The notes beneath the pieces were generated by a model. That model was not told the origin of the DNA and did no database searches. It saw only the letters and a list, made by a program, of their open reading frames with translations. A DNA stretch of 64,000 nt from Bolinopsis microptera (Eukaryota > Ctenophora > Tentaculata > Lobata > Bolinopsidae). The position numbers and the translations under genes were made by a program. The stretch is from NCBI RefSeq assembly GCF_026151205.1, contig NC_087076.1, positions 17,267,919 through 17,331,918 of the forward strand, read 5' to 3'. Positions within the stretch are counted from its first letter, which is position 1, and each line of letters opens with the position of its first letter. Below are positions 21,448-34,300 of the stretch, in pieces.

Positions 21448-24400
21448 GTATTTTAAAGCGATTTAAAATAAGTCCGAATCACCGTTCTGCGTTCTAAAAT
21501 CAAAAATACATCGATTAAAGTTGGTTTAAACTGTCTGGGAGCCCTTTCTAAAAATCTTAAGTTGTGTGTAGTCGTATAACATTTGCCTGCAATTAGCGAG
21601 ATCAGATATCAGCTGTTGTAACTTGCGATAAAAAGTGCTCGCCTTCTAGAGTGGTCGTTGTGTAGCCTGTATACAAGAACTGTAAATTGAAACATACACG
21701 ATGCAGCACTTAAACCATGATCATGAACATACGAAGTATTTGGTCGATGACTCCGATAATGAATATTTGTTTAATACCAGGCATGCAGATCAGGTAGCGA
21801 GAGCTACAAACATTGTTTTAATGAAATGTGCCACGAATTGGATTTTTGAAATACGGAGATCCTGTATCAAAAACCTGACAAGCGATCGGTTTCGAAAACA
21901 ACAATGTGATTGGCTGAAATAAACTGTTTATTTCATTCTGAATGATTATTCAGCTCCTCATTTGAAAATAGCTGCAGAGAGAGTAGATAAACACAAAACA
22001 AAACATTCATTAATCGCGGAGCAGAATACTATCATTGATTTTTTTAAAAGAAAAACAAATTTTTACCACAAAACAGTCAATACATATTATTTTATATTCA
22101 TAAATAAATTCAAATTTGCACACAGCCAAACATTGTTGAGAAATCCTTAGGTGCGGCTGTAAGCGACGCGCGCAGGGTTTATTCAATTGTTATCTTACAA
22201 TTACATGTCACATTTATTGATTACTAGAGCCAAAACTTTTGATTCACGATGTCAATCCTTCGCAGCTCGGTGAGGCACAGTGGTGCATCTCGCCGATCTA
22301 CCGAAGTGGTTGCGAGAAGCATTATTTGATGCGCGCGCGACCCAGTAGTGCATCGCACTACAACCAAAACTTCAGAAACAGAATAAATTTTTACAAATAA
22401 AATTTTTTCAAACACAAAACAGTGTACACATAATGTCACAACGAATTTATATAAAAACAACCCTTCAAAAACTCAATATTTTCCCTATCTGAAATATTGT
22501 GAGAAACATTTGAAAATCACCTTTGATTTGCAGAAAAAGCTCATTATGTGGTGAGATGACGAATGTTACTCGTTTAAATTCCTTCGAAGTAGCGCACACT
22601 TGATTGACTGTGTCAACCCATCGAGATCGTTGCTCTCCGATTTTTTGATGCGAAGCAAGAATGCTAGTTTGCGCGGCGCGTCAAAGCGGTGAAGTCCTCC
22701 AAGGGCACACCTTTTTTATTTTTTCCGAAATGTGAGCCTGATGCAAGTGCTACTGGCTACGAAATAGCGCGCGCCGGGCTAGTCCATTAATGTAACAATG
22801 GACAACAGTGAAATAATAATTACAAATTACTGATTGTCAATTCATTATATTTACATGATTGGCTGATCCAGATCGAATGTCCAAGCAACCAACCAGCCTT
22901 TGTGCTTTGGCGTACTGAGTTCTATTTTTGTCATACGTTGTATGACCCGCCGCGCACGAGTGCGCGGCTCCCTTGTATCGTAAGAACTGCATAGTGGAAC
23001 CATAGTGGGGGTCAAGACGTGATACAATTATATTTACTGTCCGAGAACGAGCGTGCTAAATCACTCTAGTACAGTTGATCTTCGAGATTGTTCTAAAAGG
23101 GCCCCCGACGGTTGTAACCAACTTTAATCGATGTATTTTGGACGCTGATTCCGAATCACCCCCATGACATAAGGTTAAAATGCTCCCTTGACGAGATTGG
23201 AGATATTGGCGAAAAATTGTCTCGATCACGTGTTAATTGACGATGTCAATTCATGGCAGTTCTGCGCGGCACAGTAGCGCATCTCGCCGATCTAGCCGGC
23301 GCGGCACAGTAACACATCGCGCTACAAGATCACGTGATATGACCGTATAAGGAAGTTAGTCTAATTCCTCATTAGGGTTAGAGTTTCAGCGTGTGTTTTT
23401 GTTAAGGATTAAGTTAGGTTTAGGATTGGGATCAGATTAGAGGGTTAGGGTTTCGAAAAGTCGTTTAGAACCAGCTAGAGAACGGGTTGAAAAAGTCACG
23501 TGACAGTTGAGTGTAGAGTGATTAATTATCATCCGTCTGAGAACAAAATAAAATAACGTTTTACGTTCCCTTAATTCTGTAACAATCGGACATCAGACAA
23601 TTATGGTTCGGGACACTTTTTTTTAAAAGTGTGGTGAAAATGACTTTGAGTGCCATGACACTTTTGACAGTGTAAGTGAAATGACTAGTAACTAGAAAGT
23701 GTAGCACAGATATGCCTTCAATCTTAACTGCCCCTGTAGGGAAAATCCATTACTTAGTTAATATGTCATAATATAGTACCAAGGCAGTGCCAGTTTTCAG
23801 CATTTTGGACTATAATGTTGAAAACACCCATAAAAAACTGAATTTTGCGACTTTTCTGTTCAAAATTCAGATTTTGTCTCAGAATTATTCAAAGAATATT
23901 TGGATTTTGGTAGGAATACTTGAACTGTGCTCAAAATAAGCAAAAAGTTATTTGTTTGGACAAATTTCTAGTTGGTTGAAGGGGTTGTACAAGGCCCATA
24001 CTTTTGATCAGCTTGTGAATGAACTGTAACAACTTTCAATAAACGTTGGTCTGTAATAATGTAACCCAGGAAAAACCTATTGTGTGCCTGTATTCAGTAA
24101 AAATTCACTCACAAAATTACAATTGATTTTTTTACATTACAGTAGCTAGACAGCAACAAATTATAACGTTTTTCAATCATACTTTCGAGATTAAGTCTGC
24201 TCAACAGCATTCTGTTCGAAAATAAAATCGAAAATAAAAAAATAAAAAAGAGTGTGTCAGTTTTCAGTAAAAAGCCAAATTCATCACGATTAAAAATTCA
24301 AAAGAAATGACTCTTTGCTCAATATTGGCACTATACAATTGTTGTCTGACAGCATAGGCAGGTTCATCAAGATGATTCTTTACAAAATCTAACGATATTG

Positions 24401-27400
24401 TGTGTTCTAATTCAGCAAAAAGTCATTTTATAAATAACTAGAAAACCCGTGGTCACAGGGAGGAACCTAATAGTATTCTTTGGAAGTCAGTTTTAATCGT
24501 GTCAAAAAGTATTCATCCCCACCGAAGATACAGCCAATTAAAATGTAGCTCGCACTGAACACAGCGTAATATCATCAATACCGATCAAAATGACGTTAAA
24601 ACAATCATTGCACGTGCACGTGCGTGTAACAATCCTCGTTAGTGTTACTATGGTTACTACGCAAGTTCCTATTTCTCGTCTAATTTGCACGTGGGCGGTC
24701 GTACAGACATACAGACAGAAATACTTCTCTGAATTATAGTAGAGATATTTTTAGCTTAAAATCTTCATAGAAATGACTTTTTGCTGATTATTGGCACGAT
24801 AAAGTAGATTTCTGACAACAATATTATGTTCATCATGGAAATTTGGTACATACTATTGATGTTTGAAGTTCATTGTGCCAGTTTTAAGTTAGTAATAGCA
24901 GGTTATCACAACACTGCTTACAAAGCAAAAATTTTATGTGATATACCATTGGTATATGCCTAGAAAAAGAAGTCATTTTAAGCTGAATAATGGCACACAG
25001 TGCAACAAAATTGTGCCACATTAAACGAAAAAGGCACACCGCTCCCTCAAACAATATTCTGAACTAAAAAGAGTGCCATTTAGCAGTAAGAATGACTATT
25101 TCTGTCAAATAAGTCACTTTTTACTGATTTTCAGGACACATATGCTGTTCAAATTTTCAGGATGTAACTAAACTAAGATTCGTATCTGCAACATGAACAA
25201 TTGCAGATCCCCAATTGCACTTGTTAAAGGTCGCATTAAATCTATGCTACTCAATGCTCAAAAAGCTGGAAACACTGATGAATGGTCAGAACTCAACTTT
25301 GACGGAAATGACATGTGCCTATAATTAAGAACACACAAACTAGTCCATATAGATTTCATACTACACACACAAAATAACACACACAATACACACCACAGTC
25401 AAACATAGAAACTATATATTCACACATATAACACAGAACACTGATCATCCGCTTTACACTGGTGTCTGGACTTGTCTGGAGTGTTCGTCTGGAACGTGGG
25501 ACGGACTCACAAATATATTGTGTAAACGTAGCGCGCGAAACTTAAATATTGTATAACTCTATCATTTCATTACCCAGCGTGATTTACCGCGCCAGAATAA
25601 TGAAATGAAGCCGCGCTATATCCGTGAACCTACAGTGACTTATATTTTATATTTTGTATCTCTTATATTATTACTACGTAACGCGAAATTAAGTTGTATC
25701 ACACTCCCGGTTTTGGACCCCAATGTTAACCTTGCAGCAACTGTGTCAGCCCAATATACTCTAGAAGTATGATCACACTTATTTTAATGAACAAAAGACC
25801 CATAATTAATATAATCAGATACTCGTCAACAGCAGCAGTTTCCTTACGTGTGATGTGTTGTCCTTCTCCTTTCTGTGTCCCCGTCGTTTTGTTTTGTGAA
25901 ATGTATTGTAGTAGTGTTTTAAAATTTAAATCGAACGCAACTCAATAGTTAATAATAACAAACACAAATACTATTTTAAATAATTGATTAATATCGATTT
26001 ATATACGAACCAAACATTAATTATTCTTTAATAACCTTTTATATATGTGTTAAACGATCCAGGGCATATCTAAAATTCGATAATGAACTTCATATACTAT
26101 TAGTGCCGCGTGCTGATAAATATTCTGGGAATCAATCCACCTAATCGTGGCGATAACATATTTTTGTGCTTGGCCGGTTTTAGGTTTGAGTTTGTGCTCC
26201 AAAAGTGGTAAATCGGGTGCTAGTAAAGCTCTTGCAGGCAACTGGCTCCTTTTGCCAACTGCTTTTGGTTTAAGCGCTGACTCACATTTGGAACTGGCAC
26301 TGGTATAATTGTAATATCCTACGAAGTCAGCATGCTATATTATTTTGCAAAACTCGTTTAATATCTTGACAATATTTAAAGTTTATGGTTTTAGGTTTAG
26401 GCGCGGCGCACGCACCGCTTATATGTTATAGCTTCTGTTTTCAGCGCTGTGTTGCTACACACTGTATAGCATGTGGGTCAAGCGCGGTGCCGCGCCTAAA
26501 CAGCAAAAGAGTTATTTATTTTAAAATTTATTTTTGTATCTCAAAAATGATGTAAAGTTTTTAATATGACGTAGAATTAAAACTATTTCCGTAGTACAGC
26601 CTAAGTGCTAAGCATGCTCGTTAGAAAAACTATGAACAATGAACATAACATGCTAGCTTTCTTTATTTTTGTAAGTCGCGTCGGCTGACATCTTGGGTTG
26701 TACTGGATGTAACAAGTTTATTATCGGATGTCTACTTATATTTATTATGATATCATTATTCATTGTAATGGCAATAAAATTTAAATTTTGTTTTACTTAA
26801 AATTTTGTTTTACTTAATTCGGTGGTTTGAGATGATTAATAATGCTGATATTGACATATAATAATTGGTAATTCCCACGTTGGCTGCAGCAGTCACTACA
26901 GCTGATTAGTGGCACTCTCATATTATTATCTGTTTTTGACCCCTTTATGAACACATTACTTTTCGAAATAGATGCTTAAACTAACACTAGTACACCCATG
27001 GATCAAGAAATAGACAATTTTTGTCTTTTTACATCATTTATCTATATGACTGATATGCTGAATTTGGGCACTCAGGACATAATTGAGTGTAAGCAGTACA
27101 GAGTTCAAGCCTTCTTTTAACTGATTAATGGCACCTTCAATCTAAAAGTCAATATGGTGACTGAACAAGAGAACTGAAATTTCGATACTTATTTCATCAA
27201 TTAGAAAAAATTAAATTTCAAGCTGATACATGTGTGACTTTTTGCTGATGGCTGGCACATAAACATGTAGGAATTAGTTAAAAGACACAACCAATCATTG
27301 TCTTATCCAGAAAAAAACACAGTTATGCCTTGATCTTTTTAATATTTTGACAAGAACCATCAATAGAGCAGTCGTATTCAGATATAAAAATGACTTTTTA

Positions 27401-28190
27401 CTGACTTCTGTCACTTACTGGAATTACTAATAATGACTAAAATGCTGAAAACAGTTACTCACTCCAATCTACTAGTGTAATGTGAACAATATTTGAGCAA
27501 AATATGGCGAAATCAATGGAATTAGTCAATTGGAGGTTAAAATGGTTTGCTGATTTTTGGCACTCAGTTTAATTGCTCATTTTATAAGCCATATTCTGCT
27601 TGAGCCTGGCACTTCGTTTTTTCAAATCACAACTGCTGAATATTTTCACTTCATCTTATGTACAAATTTATGGTTGCACTTTAAAAAGCACTGCAACTTT
27701 TTCCTCATTTTGTGCACTCTACTTTGAAAAAGGTGAAATCAGCAACTCACCACACTTTAAAAAAAACGTGTCCTTCGGTTAACTTATGTGTTATGGTAAT
27801 AGGACACAGCCTTTCAACGCTAAATCACTTTACAGCCGATAAACAGCTGAAACCAACTTGTATCGATTTATTTTCGGACGCTGATTACAAATCACCCCAC
27901 ATGACAGGATAGGGTTAAAATGCTCCCCTGGCGAGATTGGAGATATTGGCGAAAAACTGTTTTGATTAAATTACATGATATGACCATATATCGGACCTTA
28001 TATAGGACCTTATTATATATATAGCTAGGACATAGGAATAAGGAAGTCGGTCTAATTTCTCGTTAGGGTTAGGGTTTCAGCAAATTCTTTTGTTAAAGTT
28101 GAGTTAGGGTAAGTGGGATCAGGTTAGAGTGTTAGTGTTTTGAATAGTCCTTCAGGCTGTGCCAGCTAGAGAACAGGTTGAAATGTAACG
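21448..28190. repeat. Nested repeat region, no host gene
   Basis: About 6.7 kb built from repeats. A block near 23095-23545 (AACTTTAATCGATGTATTTT, ... GAGATTGGAGATATTGGCGAAAAA, ... ATTAGGGTTAGAGTTTCAGC) recurs in the same orientation at about 27840-28190. The first part also occurs inverted at ~21448-21560. GC-rich snippets with GGCACAGTAGCGCATCTCGC recur at ~22260-22360 and ~23260-23330. Between 23650 and 27570 a degenerate ~145-bp motif recurs. A tail-like ACAGACATACAGACAGAAA with TATAGTAGAGATA at ~24700-24750 resembles 3' ends of RTE-type LINEs. No ORF over 100 residues exists. It may be a large non-autonomous element with direct-repeat ends, or several nested ones. Confidence 0.6.
23650..27570. 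repeat. Degenerate ~145-bp repeat array
   Basis: A diverged motif, roughly GTGCCAnTTTTCAGCAAAAAGTCATTT, appears at about 23787, 23932, 24078, 24253 and 24398 in plus orientation (spacings ~145, 146, 175, 145). It appears inverted (AATGACTTTTTGCTGATTnTTGGCAC) at about 24305, 24771, 24972, 25110, 27107, 27236, 27388 and 27541. The outer spacings of 129-153 and the switch of orientation suggest an old satellite or subterminal repeats of one element. Divergence is high and copy number is approximate. Confidence 0.5.
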
Positions 28191-28700
28191 TGAATTTTGG
28201 TAAACATTTTTGTTTCAAATCAATTTTATTAACAATAAAACTTTGCTAATTTCCTTAATATTAATACTTCGGCGAACTGAACTGATCAACTGTTTATATC
28301 AGTCGCAAACTAATTTTCCCTGCCTACACCCGTCGTCATTTCTATACACAAAACTTATTAATCGTACTAATCAACTCTCAAAGTCAAGGCTTACTCAAAA
28401 CGTGAAAAATCGAAAATAAGTTCAAAGTTTAGTAATAAATTGGAAATGATATGGTTTATTAAGTATAGCTGTGGTGGTTTACTACCGCCCTCATCAGATA
28501 AAAATTTAAATTGTGGCAGTGCAATTGTTTCATATTCTAGCTCAAACTTGGCTCTCCTTCAAAGTTTTATCTATTTAAGTTTTTTACCCGTAAACTCTTA
28601 ATAACTTTCACGTCTTTGTTCAGTCAATATTTTCCCTCATCGCATCATGACCTAATACCACCTAGTCATAGTATATACTATATACAGTAGTAGTACTATT
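28191..28700. other. Gene-free stretch
   Basis: Short open frames only, no recognised domain. Likely 5' remains of the LINE whose tail follows. Confidence 0.35.
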
Positions 28701-29430
28701 ATAACAAGATCTGGATTGACAGCATCGAAACAAATCTGCAATGCAGAACTTTCAGTAACATCAAGGAGACCAAGATACTCGGTGTGATCACAAAGATCAA
28801 AAACAGTGGGCTGCTCCTAGACAAAAACAATTTTTTATTCGGGCACAACACGAGTAAAAACTGGACAGCCGAATAATGGACTACATTCACGGCAGCTCAC
28901 CACTCTTTGCGAATATCCAAAAGATCATGGGTGGTGGCAGTGGTGAGGCCTGTCGTTTCTGTAACAGCTTCATTGATTCTCCAGTACACCAGCTCCTATT
29001 GTGTCTGGAGGTGCAAGACACCAGTTACCTGCAACTGAAAGAAGAGCTGGGTGGGGCAGACTCACATTCCTATCTAGATGAAGTGTTAACAAAAAGCAGC
29101 ACACAAAAAGCATTCATTAGGAGAGTCGAATTTCTTTGGGGACAAAATGATGCTCTCCAGGATTTATCTGACTAGAAAGATCATGAAATAAAGACTCTGC
29201 AAACATCTCAGAGAAATATTACCACCATAAAGAACAAAGAGGGAGTATCCTGGACCCCGAAATCCACCACTTTTCTGTACTTTCAGAGGTACCAATGTGG
29301 CAGGAAATCAGGGCTCATGCCAATAATTAGAATTGTGTAACCTAAATTATTTCAGAATTACAACTATTGTGTACTCAATAAAGTAATTATCACTTTTGTA
29401 TCCTTGTATCCTTGTATCCTATCCTTGCTG
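28701..29430 (+). mobile_element. Truncated LINE 3' end with CCHC-like tail
   Basis: The frame at 28876-29175 contains ACRFCNSFIDSPVHQLLLCLEV, the 'CxxC..S..H.L..C' cluster seen near the C-terminus of several non-LTR retrotransposon ORF2 proteins. It ends at a stop at 29173-29175. After a ~200-base 3' UTR the element ends in four tandem TGTATCCT-like units (29396-29428), a microsatellite tail typical of some LINE clades. The upstream part is 5' truncated. Clade not assigned. Confidence 0.55.
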
Positions 29431-29927
29431 CCGCTGAGCTAAAGCAGTAGAGGGGATGGCGGCTTCTCTAGGATCTAACACGTCCTGAAGCAGACCAACA
29501 CTATGTCCCAACGCACTGGTGTTGGGATGTCTGCCCCCGGTGCCTGTCCGGGTCAATAAAGCAGTCAAGCATCATGTATGTTATGTTGAGCATTCTCAAC
29601 CAACAAATGTGGGAACTCCCACGAAAGACCAAAACAGATCTAAAGAGACACTTTACAACATTGGAAAATAGACTTCAATTTGTTTATATAATTATAAAGC
29701 GTATATTATTGCCCACGTTAAGGGGCCTGTTAATAATTTATTAAATTATTAGCTATTTTAGATTTAATAATAATAATAAGTACTATTATAATAGGGTACT
29801 ATAATTAGTACTATTATAGGGTCACTAGGGTGGAGTTTGTTGACATATTATTATTAATCAACTATATACAGCAAACACAAGATAATAGAAATTAAATCAT
29901 AAAATCGAGTGGCCGAGTAGTCTCGAC

Positions 29928-30431
29928 TCACCCATAACTTCTCCAAAGACGTCTATCATGAGCTTTGTACACTAAATCGTTGAAATTACTTAAATTAAAT
30001 CTTTTATTTACAATCACAATAATTTGTTTTGTCATAATGTCTTTTAATAATAAATCAAATAAATTTGAACGAGGTCTGCCCCTCCTTCCTTTGTAGTCAA
30101 AACATCCTAAACATGCAAATCTGAATGATAAGAAGGCGGGAGTGTCATCACCGCTTCTGAGAACGTGCCCAAGCATCTTCCATCGTGCTTTCTTGATCCT
30201 TTCAGTAAGGGGACTGACATTACATCTCTTATATAAGTTCTCGTTACTGATAACCGTAGGCCAATAGGTGTTGATTATCTGTCTCAGATGCTTCCTTTGA
30301 AGAACGTCGACAGATGCCATTACGGTTTCAGGAGCAGCCCAGCTGCTACAGTTATACAACAACACTGAAGTGACAAGAGTTTGTTGACATACCACCATTA
30401 ATATTAATGTGCACCAACTAATTATATCCAT
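29928..30431 (-). pseudogene. LINE ORF2 C-terminal fragment
   Basis: 167 residues with LLYNCSSWA, DVLQRKHLRQIINTYWPTVI, ISNENLYKRC, RWKMLGHVLRSGDDTP and YKGRRGRPRSN, the segment that follows the reverse transcriptase in many animal LINEs ('LYGSETW...Q...LR.I....W...I.N..L......I..RR..W.GHVLR....GRP'). No reverse transcriptase catalytic motif is in the window next to it, so it is a 5'-truncated relic. Confidence 0.75.
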
Positions 30432-30526
30432 TCTATTGGTTTTGACGTGATGAGGGACAGTCTACACTTACACTGATAGCTTCAAAAGTTTGAGCTGGAA
30501 TATTGAACAACTGAGTTGTGGGTATG

Positions 30527-30760
30527 GGAGCATTTGCTTATTATGACGTCAGCAGCCGAGGGGAGAGGGCTGGTTTGGAAATGCTGGATTGGGGGGGGGG
30601 GGGGGGGGGTCTGAGCCTTTCTGACGTCAGCAGAAATGTAACGTGAATTTTGGCAACAATTTTTGTTTCAAATCAATTTTATTAATATTAACAATAAAAC
30701 TTCCTATTATTAAGTATTAGGGGGGGGGGGGGGGGGGGGGGGGGGCAGGGGGGTCTGAGG
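30527..30760. mobile_element. Degraded MITE with long G runs
   Basis: TATGACGTCAGCAGCCGAGG, AAATGCTGGATTGGGGG, a run of about 20 G, then TGACGTCAGCAGAAATGTAA and AATTTTGGCAACAATT: the same order of parts as at 9204-9434. A second run of about 25 G starts at 30721. The segment around 28195-28260 (GTAACGTGAATTTTGG) repeats its right part. Confidence 0.55.
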
Positions 30761-30761
30761 T

Positions 30762-31350
30762 AAATTTTGAGATTTTGAGATATGTTGTAGAGCTAGATCT
30801 AAATTTTCAGCTGCGGTCTTGTAAAAAGTTACAGCAATAAGAGTATTACAGGTAAGGGTGTATCTCCTGTTGTAATTTCCGTACTGATGCCTAAATAATG
30901 TGGGTTATTGTCTATTGACAAGAATAATTTCTGCAGTGGCGATAATCGCCTGGGATTAGGAACATATCGTCCCGGTCTAGCGGTGATCGATCGGTGTTAG
31001 TCTCCATAAGTTCAATTACAGTTGCCGACTTGGCAACAGTGTTCGTCAAGGTCTTGTCCAATAGTATAATGTAGTGATTTTTGATTTTCTGCTCCAAAGC
31101 TGAGATGAGGTTGACCATGAGTGCGTGTCACGAAATTGTCAACAGTTAACCGCAAAATTTTAAAAATCGCTGCATTATAACTAATTCTAGACTAATTTTG
31201 CTAACCGTGTCCTATGTCGGGATCAGAACGGGCAGGACTCAGGAGGTCGGTTAGAGCGAGTACAGTATATCCAGCTTTCTCTTAATTTTCTTTCTCTAGT
31301 ATAGGAAGGTGAATCCAAAATAATTTGGAAGGAGAACCTAGAAGGTGAGG
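30762..31350. other. ICA1 upstream region and 5'UTR
   Basis: Non-coding. A strong pyrimidine tract ending TTTCTTTCTCTAG lies about 45 bases before the ICA1 ATG, so the leader probably contains a splice acceptor for a 5'UTR exon or spliced leader. Confidence 0.5.
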
Positions 31351-34300
31351 ATGGATAGATACTACATGCCTGTTAATAGGGAGGAAGATGACAGTATCGA
31401 CCATCAATACAAGGTAGCTTTCGATTTACTGACTTTTTCATGGAATTACTTTGTGATCAATTCTCCAAAGATGATGTATTATAATTAAACTAGTAGTGGC
31501 TATTATAGATTTAATGATAATGATATTTTGTGATATCGAAAGATTTCAAAGCTAAAGCTGTTGATTTTTATTATTGAATGGCTTTTTAACAGTTCAGGAA
31601 CTAATCTTACTTTAATAATATAAACTAACATTAAACTCTAAACAGAATGGTGCATCCCTTTCTAATCCTGTTATAATGTTAGAACACCTTCAGGTGTATG
31701 ATTATTCAACCAATGACTACCAGCGGAAAACACAAGCTAAGCCCAGTAAGATGAAGACCAAATACTGGCTGGGAAAGCAGCAGTTGCGCCAGAAGATGGG
31801 AAAAGAGGAGGACCGGTGGGTAGTGAAGGGAGACTCTTCTCTTGATGCCAAACTCAGCTACTTTCATCATGTGAACCATTCCTGTAACGAACTTCTGCTG
31901 CTGTGCGACAGACTCCAGCACCATATGAAGGGACTGTCCCTTCAAGTTAGTCCCATAACATTTATATAATATATTGAAACACACTCCTATTTTACAGTCC
32001 AATTAATCAGATGCAGTGTGTACGGTTAACTCAATGAAATATATTTAGGCCAGGGAAGTCAATAATATAAGTTTATAAGTTAGTTTACCACATTTCCTCT
32101 TTGGTGTTGTTTTGCCTACGATTTATTTATAAGCGAACAAAAGATCATCATATATAATGTACATTGTGCCATGTGGCACAAAACATTCAACCATCTCTGT
32201 ACATTTATCTAACATGAATAACTCCTGACTCAATGATAAAAGTCCAGATCCGATAATTTAATTTCCAGGAACTGTTGTTGGGGAAGTTTCTTGATGCTAG
32301 AAGTAAGCACGAAGGTACTGAAGCAGGCAAGATGATGAGCTATATTGGCTACGCTGAGGAGTACATGAGCAAAAAACGAAATACTCTGTATCCTAGCATT
32401 ACGAGGCTTATGGGCGTAAGTGCATGGTTACACATTCATTTTAGTGATATAAATTTACTATTTCTATTGTATTCAGTATATTTGAAGTAACATTTTAGTA
32501 ATCAACCGTGATTGCAATGGATAGTGAAATCTGAGAGCAGCACTTAACAACTAATAACCTTTGCAATAAACCTGTCTGATGTGATGCTAAATTATTAAGA
32601 CCCCAGCTAGGCGGCACGTAACGCGTGACTACGTAATCGATTAGAGATGCGTTACGTGCCGTCTATCACTCTATCTGGGTCTTAGACACGTGTTAGTAGT
32701 GAACTAATAAGGTTGTAGCAGAGATCCAATAAATACAACAATCAGCGTGACAGAACTGTCCAATAACTCTTAGCCAATATAGGGTCATTAGAATTGACGA
32801 GTTACATAAATTGTCTCATAATTCAAACATAATCTAAGTCTTCCTAAACTACTCATGGTTACCAGATAAATACATGTCACGTGATACACAGTTCATGCCA
32901 CGTGATACACAGTACATACCACGTGATACCTACCACCCTTAGGACCTTGGAGTGTTCCAACAGAAAGCAGTTCAGGACTGCAGTTTCACTGTTGACCGGA
33001 TGGAACAGTTTAGAACAGAGTTCCGCGCGTCTCTGCTGTGGCTAGATAACATCAGTCAGGAGCTGAACCCCGAGGATAGAGAACAGTTGGAGAAATTCAG
33101 GAAGGTTAGTCGGATTCATTCAAGCTGGGTAAAACTAGGTACTAATTTCTACTGATAAAACATTTCCTGTAGATAGTCAGGGCCCAGGGGCCATTCCAAT
33201 AACAGATTTATCTTTTTGATATCAAGCCAGTGGATATAATATTTTATTCCACAAAACCACTTATTTCAAATCTGGGAGACATGGGCGTTGGTCAATAATC
33301 GTTTATATTATTGTAAATGTCTCGACTCTCGACAATCTTTTGACATGAGATATTATCTACGTTTACTTGTTGACAAGTGTAACCGTTCCCCCGCTCAGGT
33401 TCAGTCTCTGACACGGGAGAAGCGAGTTGAGTTTGCAAGGATGAAGGACAACACGATCCAGAAGATTGAGATTCTAGCTGCGTCACGTGTTAATCTCTTA
33501 TCGGCTCGATTGGAGGAATATCACATCGCAACTCAGAAGTACCTTCGATCATCAATCAAGGCTCTGCAAGAGGTACGCCTCACAGGATATTTTCTATTGT
33601 TTCACAATCAAAGTAAATTTAACGACTGTAGAGTTTAGATGGATTCAAACTTGTTTTTATTTATTTAAGTTATTTTACTATGGTTTCTATGAAACCTTCC
33701 ACCCTCTCTTCGTGACAAATCCTTGTTTTTTGAGAAAACAGTTCCTTTATAAAATTTGTGGTATTTAGGTAGTTGCTGCAAAAGAGAGGTTAGACGTTAA
33801 AATAGAAGAGAAACGAATAGCTGACCTTGAGGCAGAAATAGACGCACACAACCCCTCAAAGAAATCAACAAAACTGCTCAGCTCTGCTAGCTACTCCGAC
33901 CAAGGTACATTGATACTCTGGTGTTGTACTGTACATCTGGTTTATTATATGGTCTATTATTTTTAGCCGCTATTAATGTTATAGGACCGTCATAGGACCC
34001 TAATAAAGGACCTTTTGAATATTCGTTTCTCGCTCATTTTTTTCGTGAACCGCCAATAATAAGTTTAGTGCAATCGCAACTTCATTAGACTTTTAGATCC
34101 TGACTAGTATCGTTATTAAAATGTACAAGTTATTGTGCTAACACTGCACACTGCACAGTACATAAAATTTCATTTAAATGTATACTGAATCAGGCAAAGT
34201 GCTGTAAGCTAATCAGAAAGTATCCTCAAGGGAATTGGGTTCGTTAAATTTCAGCGCGTAGCCTGTACATCTAAATTTGCTTCTTGTCAGTCTCGGGTTT

